This document shows positions 1 to 5,212 of a stretch of DNA of 8,687 nucleotides, one piece after another. A model generated the notes under the pieces. The model had not been told where the DNA came from, did no database searches, and saw nothing but the letters and a program-made list of their open reading frames with translations. The stretch is from contig DMPQ01000144.1 of assembly GCA_003455945.1 (NCBI GenBank), forward strand, positions 1,534-10,220, read 5' to 3'. The position numbers were made by a program, and so were the translations under genes. Position 1 is the stretch's first letter. Each line of letters starts with the position of its first letter. This DNA is from Planctomycetaceae bacterium (GTDB taxonomy: Bacteria > Planctomycetota > Planctomycetia > Pirellulales > Pirellulaceae).

Positions 1-69
1 TACCCGTACTACACGACGCGAGCTCCTCGCGACTTCCTGGTCGACAACCCGCCGACGATCGGTCGCTGA
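1..69 (+). CDS. C-terminal end of a plus-strand protein (partial)
   Basis: The first base opens a frame that reads 22 codons to a TGA at 67-69. The visible residues include PYYTTRAPRDF followed by a proline-rich stretch ending in TIGR. From memory, tails of this kind (aromatic-rich PYYT..RGPRDF followed by NPP.IG) recur at the ends of many short planctomycete proteins of unknown function, which supports this being a real gene end. Nothing can be said about the rest of the protein, because it lies outside the window. It is the only gene seen on the plus strand, and it converges on the ketoacyl synthase gene. Its stop codon sits in the loop of a small perfect hairpin. The coding call is moderately secure; the function is unknown. 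Confidence 0.6.
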   Translation, partial: YPYYTTRAPRDFLVDNPPTIGR

Positions 70-76
70 GCGACCG
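60..76 (+). repeat. Hairpin with the stop codon as its loop
   Basis: CGGTCGC at 60-66 pairs perfectly with GCGACCG at 70-76. The three-base loop is the TGA stop of the plus-strand gene. There is no T run after it, so it is not a classical terminator by itself. It may stabilise the 3' end of the message or act together with the next two hairpins. Confidence 0.5.
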
Positions 77-78
77 GA

Positions 79-100
79 CGGGGCGAGCGACGACGCCCCG
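79..100. repeat. GC-rich hairpin in the convergent intergenic region
   Basis: CGGGGCG at 79-85 pairs perfectly with CGCCCCG at 94-100 around an 8-base loop. It starts three bases after the stop-codon hairpin and has no T tail. It is the middle one of three hairpins between the two converging genes. Confidence 0.45.
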
Positions 101-156
101 CATGAGGCCGCTCGAACCGGTCTCGCCATGCGGAGTCGAGACGAGACTTGAGGCGA

Positions 157-190
157 CGAGGCCGTGTTCCGGGTCCGGAACACGGCCTCG
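157..190. terminator. Perfect 15-bp stem-loop, probable bidirectional terminator
   Basis: CGAGGCCGTGTTCCG at 157-171 pairs without mismatch with CGGAACACGGCCTCG at 176-190 around the tetraloop GGTC. It lies between the converging ends of the plus-strand gene (stop 67-69) and the ketoacyl synthase gene (stop 224-226). On the plus strand the stem is followed by a weakly T-rich CGTCGTTTCG; on the minus strand no T run follows. Position and perfect symmetry favour a terminator serving both genes. The missing U-tract means the mechanism (intrinsic, or RNA-end stabilisation with Rho) is uncertain. Confidence 0.7.
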
Positions 191-223
191 CGTCGTTTCG
201 TGATCGGTTCACGCAGAACCGTT

Positions 224-1513
224 TCAGCCGTCGAACCGGCCGACGATCAGCGTGATGTTCTGTCCGCCGAAGCCGAAGCTGTTGTTCAGGGCATAGCGGA
301 CCGAACCTTCGCGAGCGACGTTCGGAATGACGTCCAGATCGCATTCCGGGTCGGGGTTCTCGTAGTTGATCGTCGGAGGCAGGACCCCGTCGCGGATCGC
401 CTGAAGACAGACGATCAGCTCGGTCGCTCCGGCCGCGGCGATCAGATGCCCCATCATGCTCTTGGTGCTCGAGACCGGGACCTGCTTGGCCCGAGCGCCG
501 AAGACTTCCTTGCAGGCCCGCGTCTCGACCTTGTCGTTGACCTGCGTGCTGGTTCCGTGAGCGTTGACGTAGTCGATGTCGTCGGCCGAGAGGCCGGCAT
601 CGGCAAGCGCCATCCGCATGCAGCCGATCGCACCGCGACCTTCCGGATGGATGTCGGTGATCCGGTAGGCGTCGGCGGTCGAGCCGTATCCGAGAATCTC
701 GCCGAGAATCGGTGCGCCGCGGCGCCGCGCGTGTTCCAGCTCCTCGAGCACCAGCATCGAACTTCCTTCGCCCAGCACGAAACCGTCGCGCAGCCGATCG
801 AAGGGGCGCGAGGCGCGGGTCGGTTCGTCGTTCCGTCCGCTCGACAGTGCGGTGAGCAGATTGAACCCGGTGACGCCGAACGGATGGATCATGCTGTGGG
901 TCCCGCCCGAGAGCATCACGTCGGCGTCGCCGCGGCGGATGATCTCGGTCGCCTCGCCGATCGCCTGACTCGACGCCGCACAGGCGGTCAGGCAGTTGAC
1001 GTTCGGGCCCTGAGCGTCGAACAGCCCGGCGAGATGACTCGCCGGCATGTTCGGTTCCTGCTCGAGTTCGAGGATCGGGTTGAGCGTCTCGAGCCCGACT
1101 CGGGTGAACTCGGACAGGTCGAGCGAACCGTCGGCGGCGAGCGCCGAGGTCATCATGTGAGTGAACGACAGGAAGTCCTGGTTCCCCTCGCCGCTCCCCA
1201 GATAGATGCCGAAGCGCGTCGGATCGACGATCGAGTCACCGACTCCCGACGCGTTGAAGGCCTGCAGTGCGGCGCCGACCGCGAAGCGGGTATGGCGTCC
1301 GCAGAACCGCCATCGCTCGGGATCGTCGACCTGATCCTCGAGACGCCAGTTGCGGATCTCGGCCGAGATCCGCGTCGGAAAGCGGCTCGCATCGAAGATC
1401 GTCGTCAGCCCGACGCCGGAACGTCCTTCGCGGAGTCCCTGCCACATCGTCTCGACGTCGTTCCCCATCGGATTGATGCAGCCGATGCCGGTGATCACGA
1501 CGCGACGCTTCAT
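224..1513 (-). CDS. Beta-ketoacyl-ACP synthase, FabF/KAS II type
   Basis: This 429-residue condensing enzyme of the thiolase fold would extend an acyl chain by decarboxylative Claisen condensation with malonyl-ACP. The active site is complete: nucleophilic Cys178 in LTACAASSQ, His319 in NAHGTSTQ, Lys351 and His356 in STKSMMGHL. The spacings from Cys to the first His, to Lys and to the second His match E. coli FabF with only small insertions before the Cys. The gatekeeper Phe415 is in NSFGFGG near the C-terminus. The start MKRRVVITG is chosen because the family begins there and an AGGGGAG lies 10 bases upstream (1524-1530). Methionines at 1537 and 1582 would add an uncharacteristic acidic, Ser/Gly-rich leader. 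It is the last gene of the module with FabZ, the carrier protein and a second hotdog protein, 208 bases after the latter. That genetic setting suggests a dedicated accessory synthase, and housekeeping FabF cannot be excluded. The plus-strand frame of 586 codons opposite it is an antisense artefact. Confidence 0.93.
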   Translation of the reverse strand: MKRRVVITGIGCINPMGNDVETMWQGLREGRSGVGLTTIFDASRFPTRISAEIRNWRLEDQVDDPERWRFCGRHTRFAVGAALQAFNASGVGDSIVDPTRFGIYLGSGEGNQDFLSFTHMMTSALAADGSLDLSEFTRVGLETLNPILELEQEPNMPASHLAGLFDAQGPNVNCLTACAASSQAIGEATEIIRRGDADVMLSGGTHSMIHPFGVTGFNLLTALSSGRNDEPTRASRPFDRLRDGFVLGEGSSMLVLEELEHARRRGAPILGEILGYGSTADAYRITDIHPEGRGAIGCMRMALADAGLSADDIDYVNAHGTSTQVNDKVETRACKEVFGARAKQVPVSSTKSMMGHLIAAAGATELIVCLQAIRDGVLPPTINYENPDPECDLDVIPNVAREGSVRYALNNSFGFGGQNITLIVGRFDG

Positions 1514-1721
1514 CTCGCTCCCACTCCCCTCAGACATGCCGCTCGGGACTCGTTCGTCGTCCTCGTCGCGGCTCGAAAGCACTCGGCTACGGTGATCTCC
1601 ACCGACTCGTTCGGTGCACGCCCCGCGTCACGATCGCCCGAAGGTCGACCTGCGCCGGCCGCTCGCCGTCACCGATCGTGGGCGGCATCGTCGCCGGACC
1701 GAAGTGCGGCGGACGATCGGA
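1514..1721. other. Intergenic region before the ketoacyl synthase gene
   Basis: These 208 bases separate the second hotdog gene from the ketoacyl synthase gene. Apart from the AGGGGAG ribosome binding site at 1524-1530, I find no convincing promoter or hairpin terminator. Three copies of CGATCG lie here, which is dense for the length. Short open frames on both strands have no recognisable protein character. The synthase may be expressed by read-through from the upstream genes, but a weak internal promoter cannot be excluded. Confidence 0.5.
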
Positions 1722-2282
1722 TCAGGTCGACGCCGAAACGTTTCGATCGTCGATCAGTCCCGAGGCCCGCTCGGCGGCAACCAGATGCTCGGGCACGAGC
1801 ACCGGGTCTCCCGCGACGGTCCGCCCGACGTGGAACAAGTGTAGCGACCGCAGCAGTCTCAGAAACGCCGCCGGCTCGAACAGCTCGACGCCGGCGAATC
1901 GGTCGTCGAGGATCGCGAAGGTGAGCTCGACCTCGGCTCGCACTGCGCCGTCCACCTCACAGCGACCGGCAACCACCGCTCCCTCACCCTGCAGCGATTG
2001 GATCTCGACCGTGTAGACCAATCGCTCGCCCGGAAGCGAGGGGGCATGGAACGTCGCCTGACCGACCTTGGCCAACACGACTCGCCCGCGAAAGTCGGTC
2101 GTCTGACTGACCAGCAGGCCTCCGGTCTGAGCCAGCCCCTCGACGATCAGCGAGTTGGGGAGCTGAGGCAGACCGGGAACGTAGTCGACCACATGCGGCT
2201 CGGAGAGCGAGACGCATTTGACGGCGACGGCTCGCGTCGCCGCCGTGAATTCGACGAATCGATCGATCCAGAACCAGCGCAT
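1722..2282 (-). CDS. FabZ/FabA-like hotdog protein lacking the catalytic histidine
   Basis: The 186-residue protein has the hotdog-fold layout of beta-hydroxyacyl-ACP dehydratases, but its active-site segment is altered. It aligns without gaps to the canonical FabZ two genes upstream at residues 34-48. FabZ has HFPxxPVMPG with the catalytic His at 34; this protein has YVPGLPQLPN, so His becomes Tyr34 (codon TAC, 2183-2181) and Pro-Gly becomes Pro-Asn. The acidic partner Glu48 in LIVEGLAQ is retained. Later parts (VLAKVGQATFHAPSLPGERL) match the FabZ strand that lines the acyl tunnel. The C-terminus is about 35 residues longer than usual FabZ. It could be a non-catalytic or half-site subunit that pairs with the neighbouring FabZ, a dehydratase with altered chemistry, or an acyl-ACP-binding protein. 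The fold is secure; the activity is not. It starts 54 bases after the carrier protein gene, without a strong ribosome binding site. Confidence 0.82.
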   Translation of the reverse strand: MRWFWIDRFVEFTAATRAVAVKCVSLSEPHVVDYVPGLPQLPNSLIVEGLAQTGGLLVSQTTDFRGRVVLAKVGQATFHAPSLPGERLVYTVEIQSLQGEGAVVAGRCEVDGAVRAEVELTFAILDDRFAGVELFEPAAFLRLLRSLHLFHVGRTVAGDPVLVPEHLVAAERASGLIDDRNVSAST

Positions 2283-2336
2283 CGTCCAGTCGCATCCGGG
2301 GCTCGGGGCAGGCGACCGCCGAGTCGCCCGCTGGAA

Positions 2337-2723
2337 TCAGCGAAGCTTGGTGGCCACGTATCGGCAGAGATCGTTGACCGTCAGCAGGTTGGCGAAATCC
2401 TGCACGAGCGGGTTCTTCGAGAAGCCGCTCAGGTCGGCGAAGGGCATCCGCTCCTTGAGCTTGGCGAGCCCTTCCGCGGTGACTCGGCCGTCGGTCACGT
2501 AGGTCGAGCTCGTCAGAATGTCGTCCGGGAAGAGCTCTTCGCGCGGGATCTGGATGTTGAAGGCCTTCTCGAGCTTGAAGACGATATCGAGAAAGTCGAT
2601 CGACTCGGCACCGAGGTCGCCGACCATCGTCGCCTCAGGGGTCACGTCATCCTCGTCGGCGCCGAGCGCTGCGACCAGGGCGTCCTTGACCTTCTCGAAT
2701 ACCTCTTCCTGCGACGGAGCCAT
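2337..2723 (-). CDS. Acyl carrier protein with a C-terminal insertion
   Basis: This protein would carry acyl chains on a phosphopantetheine arm for the synthase and dehydratases encoded around it. The attachment site is Ser41 in DLGAESIDFLDIV, the standard DSL-like motif, and helices I and II match bacterial AcpP. It has 128 residues against about 78 for AcpP. After IPREELF, where AcpP goes directly into its last helix, roughly 45 extra residues intervene before the recognisable last helix (TVNDLCRYVATKL). The start MAPSQEEVFEKV was chosen because GGGAG stands 9 bases upstream (2733-2737) and because the longer frame from 2849 adds sequence unlike any ACP. It is the second gene of the four-gene module. 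From memory, enlarged carriers of this form occur in planctomycetes; its function there is not known to me. Confidence 0.9.
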   Translation of the reverse strand: MAPSQEEVFEKVKDALVAALGADEDDVTPEATMVGDLGAESIDFLDIVFKLEKAFNIQIPREELFPDDILTSSTYVTDGRVTAEGLAKLKERMPFADLSGFSKNPLVQDFANLLTVNDLCRYVATKLR

Positions 2724-2732
2724 ACGACCAAT

Positions 2733-2737
2733 CTCCC
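2733..2737 (-). promoter_or_regulatory. Ribosome binding site of the acyl carrier protein gene
   Basis: GGGAG on the minus strand, 9 bases before the ATG at 2723-2721. It decides the start in favour of MAPSQ over the upstream ATG at 2849, which would overlap the end of the fabZ gene. Confidence 0.7.
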
Positions 2738-2815
2738 AAAGGTTCTCGCGATCTCGCCTGACGATCTCGAAACGCCCACGATAGCGGAAATCGAAGGTCA
2801 GGATAGGGGGCGAGG

Positions 2816-3295
2816 TCAGGCGACGGGCGGAGGGGCCAGCAACCGCCACTGCCGTCGCAACTCTTCGCGAACGTAACTTTCGTAAGGGCCCGACGCTTCT
2901 CGCGCCGTCGCCAACTCGACTCGCTCCAGCACCAGACGCCCCGTTACGGCGGTCCGGCCGTCGATCGAGCCGCTCCCCTTCAGCACGAACCGATCCCCCT
3001 CCTGCTTGGCGATCGACAACTCGACCTCCAAGCGGTCTCCCGGCGCGACGAAGCCCTGGTACTTGATCCCCTTGGCTTCCCGCAACTCGATCAGCGGCTT
3101 GGCGAAGTCATCCGAGACCCGCAGCAGCCACGCGCCGGCCTGGAAGAGCGACTCCAGCATCAGTACCCCCGGCATCACGGGAAACCGAGGGAAATGGTCC
3201 TGCAGGTAGTCCTCGGCGAGCGACAGCGACTTCGCGCCTCGAACCGACTTCCCCGGCTCGATCGACAGGATGCGGTCGAGTTGCGGGAGGGGCAT
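2816..3295 (-). CDS. fabZ: 3-hydroxyacyl-ACP dehydratase, FabZ type
   Basis: The enzyme dehydrates 3-hydroxyacyl-ACP to trans-2-enoyl-ACP in fatty acid elongation. The 159-residue length is typical of FabZ. The signature DHFPRFPVMPGVLMLESLFQ contains catalytic His34 and Glu48, 14 residues apart as in E. coli FabZ (His54/Glu68). The following KGIKYQGFVAPGDRLEVE is the usual substrate-tunnel strand pair, with F replaced by Y in the common KF motif. The last 25 residues, rich in Arg and Glu and ending APPPVA, are an extension. It is the first gene of the module, about 100 bases downstream of a good sigma70-type promoter and 92 bases ahead of the carrier protein gene. The ATG at 3295 has only a poor ribosome binding site, but the family alignment supports this start. 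FabA is unlikely: the protein is short and lacks its characteristic N-terminal region. Confidence 0.92.
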   Translation of the reverse strand: MPLPQLDRILSIEPGKSVRGAKSLSLAEDYLQDHFPRFPVMPGVLMLESLFQAGAWLLRVSDDFAKPLIELREAKGIKYQGFVAPGDRLEVELSIAKQEGDRFVLKGSGSIDGRTAVTGRLVLERVELATAREASGPYESYVREELRRQWRLLAPPPVA

Positions 3296-3402
3296 CGGAC
3301 GACTCGGAGCTCGAGGATCGCAGTCGGTTCGCCCGCCCGCTCACTCGGAACGGGAGCCGATCGGACGAGACAAGCTGGGAGGGTTCGGCGGAAGGAGCGG
3401 CT

Positions 3403-3431
3403 AATATAGCGGCGAGCCACAAGTCCCTCAA
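3403..3431 (-). promoter_or_regulatory. Sigma70-type promoter of the fabZ-ACP-hotdog-KAS module
   Basis: On the minus strand TTGAGG (3431-3426) is followed after 17 bases by TATATT (3408-3403). That is four and five matches to TTGACA and TATAAT at the optimal spacing, and TATATT is conspicuous in such GC-rich sequence. Transcription would start near 3396, leaving an untranslated leader of about 100 bases before fabZ. No operator is obvious. Confidence 0.6.
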
Positions 3432-3566
3432 CCGAACTTCGCTCTCCGATCGCAGCACCACCGCCCTCGCCTCACCATCGCTCGCCTCACCACCTCGCTC
3501 ACGATGCGCCGGCAGGTCGGTCCCCCTTCGCCGAAGCAAAGCGGCTCGCCCCCCATCAACGCGAAA

Positions 3567-3628
3567 AGCCTCGCCGATTCCTTCCCCTTCTCGACCGATG
3601 ATCGAGAAGGGTGAGGTTTCGCGAGGCT
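3567..3628 (-). terminator. Probable terminator of the thioredoxin gene
   Basis: AGCCTCGC (3567-3574) pairs with GCGAGGCT (3621-3628). Inside this stem TCGAGAAGGG (3602-3611) pairs with CCCTTCTCGA (3585-3594) around a 7-base loop. Read on the minus strand, the outer stem ends GCGAGGCT and runs directly into TTT, as in an intrinsic terminator. It lies about 80 bases after the thioredoxin stop. A second pairing, CGCGAAA (3560-3566) with TTTCGCG (3617-3623), competes with the outer stem. Confidence 0.6.
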
Positions 3629-3706
3629 CGACGACGTGAACGACGAACACCGGAATGGCGAATCGGGCACCGGTCTTCCGAGAACGGAGGACCGTCGCCG
3701 GATGAC

Positions 3707-4033
3707 TCAGCCCTTCGCGGCGTCGATCATTCCCTGAAGCTTGCTCTTGGCCTGGACGCCCATCGTCCGCTGCACGACCTGGCCCCCCTTGAAGACCATG
3801 ATGGTCGGGATGCTCTGGATGCCGTAGGTCATCGCCGTCCGGCCGTTCTGGTCGGTATCGAGCTTGCCGACCTTCACGGTCCCGGCATTGTCGTTCGCCA
3901 ACTCGTGAATCACCGGAGCCAACTGGCGGCAGGGGCCGCACCAGGGGGCCCAAAAATCGACCACCACCGGGATCGGCGAATCGAGGACTTCGGACTTGAA
4001 GTTGGCGTCGGTGAACTCGACGACGTCGGACAT
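3707..4033 (-). CDS. trxA: Thioredoxin
   Basis: This small cytoplasmic dithiol-disulfide oxidoreductase reduces protein disulfides and is itself reduced by thioredoxin reductase. The 108-residue protein has the classic WCGPC active site with Cys32 and Cys35. It also has Asp26 in VVVDFWAPW and the cis-proline Pro76 in SIPT. All four positions have the same numbers as in E. coli Trx1, which confirms the start MSDVVEFTDANF. An AGGAG lies 8 bases before this ATG, whereas the ATG at 4054 would add seven residues not found in the family and would overlap the leader. There is no signal peptide, so it is not a periplasmic thioredoxin-like protein. The gene appears to be its own transcription unit, with a strong promoter upstream and a hairpin downstream. 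Confidence 0.97.
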   Translation of the reverse strand: MSDVVEFTDANFKSEVLDSPIPVVVDFWAPWCGPCRQLAPVIHELANDNAGTVKVGKLDTDQNGRTAMTYGIQSIPTIMVFKGGQVVQRTMGVQAKSKLQGMIDAAKG

Positions 4034-4041
4034 CCGCAGGT

Positions 4042-4046
4042 CTCCT
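4042..4046 (-). promoter_or_regulatory. Ribosome binding site of the thioredoxin gene
   Basis: AGGAG on the minus strand, 8 bases before the ATG at 4033-4031. It is the best Shine-Dalgarno site in the window and fixes the thioredoxin start. Confidence 0.8.
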
Positions 4047-4082
4047 GGGAACACGTGGCAAAACGCCTTGGGTGGACCGGGG

Positions 4083-4112
4083 ATTCTACGAGGGGGCCGT
4101 CGCGAGTGTCAA
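4083..4112 (-). promoter_or_regulatory. Sigma70-type promoter of the thioredoxin gene
   Basis: On the minus strand a perfect -35 box TTGACA (4112-4107) is followed after 18 bases by TAGAAT (4088-4083), five of six matches to TATAAT. Transcription would start near 4076, giving a leader of about 43 bases ending in the AGGAG site. This is the strongest promoter match in the window, consistent with high constitutive thioredoxin expression. Confidence 0.75.
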
Positions 4113-4117
4113 CGAGC

Positions 4118-4127
4118 CGGTCGACCG
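4118..4127. promoter_or_regulatory. Palindrome next to the thioredoxin -35 box
   Basis: CGGTCGACCG is a perfect 10-base palindrome ending five bases upstream of the -35 box. Its place suits an activator or repressor site. Palindromes with CG and TCGA are common in this sequence, so chance is a real alternative. Confidence 0.3.
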
Positions 4128-4218
4128 ACCGAACGTAACGTGGCTGGACCGAGCAGCCGACAAGCGCGGCCGAGTCGCACGCGCGGCGGTCGCTCGGACG
4201 ATCGGTCCGAACGGCGAT

Positions 4219-4235
4219 GGCCGGTCGGTCCGGCC
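4219..4235. repeat. Short GC hairpin after the membrane protein gene
   Basis: GGCCGG (4219-4224) pairs with CCGGCC (4230-4235) around TCGGT, about 29 bases after the stop of the membrane protein gene on the minus strand. No T run follows, so it is at most a weak or Rho-assisted terminator separating that gene from thioredoxin. Beside it, GCCCCAAAC occurs twice in tandem (about 4233-4250). Confidence 0.35.
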
Positions 4236-4263
4236 CCAAACCGCCCCAAACGGCGAACGGGGG

Positions 4264-5064
4264 TTATTCCAAACGTGTCACGCGAGCGAGCTCGTCGACC
4301 ATCCAGTGGTACTCACCCCCCTCGTACCTCGATCGCCGCATGTAGACGACGAAGGGAAGTTCGCGCGTTCCGCTCGGATCATCGTAGGACAGGTGGTAAC
4401 GCAGCCCCAGATCGACATCCGCGCCGCTCCACTCGACCGACTGAAGGCCGTCGTAGATCAACCGCCCCTCCGCCGCTCGTTCGGCGAGCGTCTTGAGCGG
4501 ATCGTTCGCGAAGAAGCCTTCGAACTGCATCTTCGGGTTCGAGGTCGGCCGCGACATCTGAGCCCGGACGATGTCCTCCGGCTTGTTCGACCGCATCATC
4601 ATCTCTTCCATCTCGAGATCGACGTCGGTCGTGTAGAGCTGTTCGAGCGAGACGCCGGGGAGCTGTCGGCGCTGATACTGCAGATGCAGCTCGTACGCTT
4701 CGAATCGTTCGCCGCGAGCCAGATAACCGACCCACTCCTCGAACCGCTCGCAGGCGATCGACTCCAGGTGCGAACGCATCGTCACATGCGAGACCCCTCC
4801 CCACGCCGCGAAGAACGCGGCGAAGACCATCGCGCCTCGCACGACCTTCGGCAGCATGCCGACCGCTCCGTCACGTCGCGAGCGGAACTGCGAGCGAAGC
4901 CCGAAACCGATCGCCGGGATCGCGAGCAGCGCGACCATCGGCGCCACGATCGCCATCGGCGTCGGCAGAGCGAAGGCGATCGCCGCGAGTCCTCCGAAGT
5001 CCATCGGGCGATAGCCCTCGACTTCCGGCATCGATTCGTCGTGGTACTTCGGAGCGGCGTTCAT
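4264..5064 (-). CDS. Membrane protein with three N-terminal helices and a soluble C-terminal domain
   Basis: I do not recognise the full protein (266 residues). After a short polar start, hydrophobic segments at about residues 23-41, 40-57 and 72-92 suggest two or three membrane helices. The pattern GLAAIAF...LLAIPAIGFGLRS, a basic loop, then another helix resembles DUF4190-type domains, as far as I can recall that family. Residues from about 97 form a charged soluble domain rich in Glu, Arg and Met (for example EMEEMMMRSN) with no catalytic motif I can see; a fold for stress sensing, a scaffold or substrate binding are all open. The start MNAAPKYHDES leaves the hydrophobic region near the N-terminus. 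The longer frame from 5328 adds about 88 Arg/Ser-rich residues and overlaps the CvpA-like gene, so it is rejected. There is no clear ribosome binding site. It lies 148 bases after the CvpA-like gene and may be co-transcribed with it. Confidence 0.75.
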   Translation of the reverse strand: MNAAPKYHDESMPEVEGYRPMDFGGLAAIAFALPTPMAIVAPMVALLAIPAIGFGLRSQFRSRRDGAVGMLPKVVRGAMVFAAFFAAWGGVSHVTMRSHLESIACERFEEWVGYLARGERFEAYELHLQYQRRQLPGVSLEQLYTTDVDLEMEEMMMRSNKPEDIVRAQMSRPTSNPKMQFEGFFANDPLKTLAERAAEGRLIYDGLQSVEWSGADVDLGLRYHLSYDDPSGTRELPFVVYMRRSRYEGGEYHWMVDELARVTRLE

Positions 5065-5212
5065 CGAGCGGTTCCGGACCGGTGGGAAGAACGAGCGAGG
5101 CGAGAAGGCGAACCTTGGGACTACGGGGGAGCGCCGTCCGGGGTTCGTCGATTCCCCGGTCTCGTGCCGCGTGCGAAGCAACCGACTCCGCGATGCGAGA
5201 CCCCGGCGGCTT

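Larger units (their letters stand above)
3296..3706. other. 411-base intergenic region between thioredoxin and fabZ
   Basis: No credible gene is seen here. The right part holds a large hairpin (3567-3628) that suits termination of the thioredoxin transcript. The left part holds a promoter (3403-3431) for the fatty-acid module. An open frame on the minus strand at 3428-3670 has no family character, would span the terminator hairpin and overlaps the promoter -35 box, so I do not call it. Confidence 0.6.

Noticed and set aside
1591..1689. Small 32-codon minus-strand frame between the hotdog gene and the synthase gene
   Set aside because: No Shine-Dalgarno match and no protein-like pattern; frames this short are expected by chance in GC-rich DNA.
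164..1924. Plus-strand open frame of 586 codons
   Set aside because: It is antisense to the ketoacyl synthase, whose active site and gatekeeper residues are all clear. The frame also starts inside the terminator hairpin.
3428..3670. Possible 80-residue gene between thioredoxin and fabZ
   Set aside because: No family resemblance and no convincing ribosome binding site; it spans the terminator hairpin and overlaps the -35 box of the module promoter.
3108..4061. Minus-strand open frame of 317 codons overlapping thioredoxin
   Set aside because: It is a frame-shifted shadow of the thioredoxin gene and of the non-coding region beyond it, and it crosses the hairpin and the fabZ promoter.
5158..5202. 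Inverted repeat GGTCTCG / CGAGACC after the CvpA-like gene
   Set aside because: Only 7 bp with a 31-base loop and no T run, so too weak to call a terminator.
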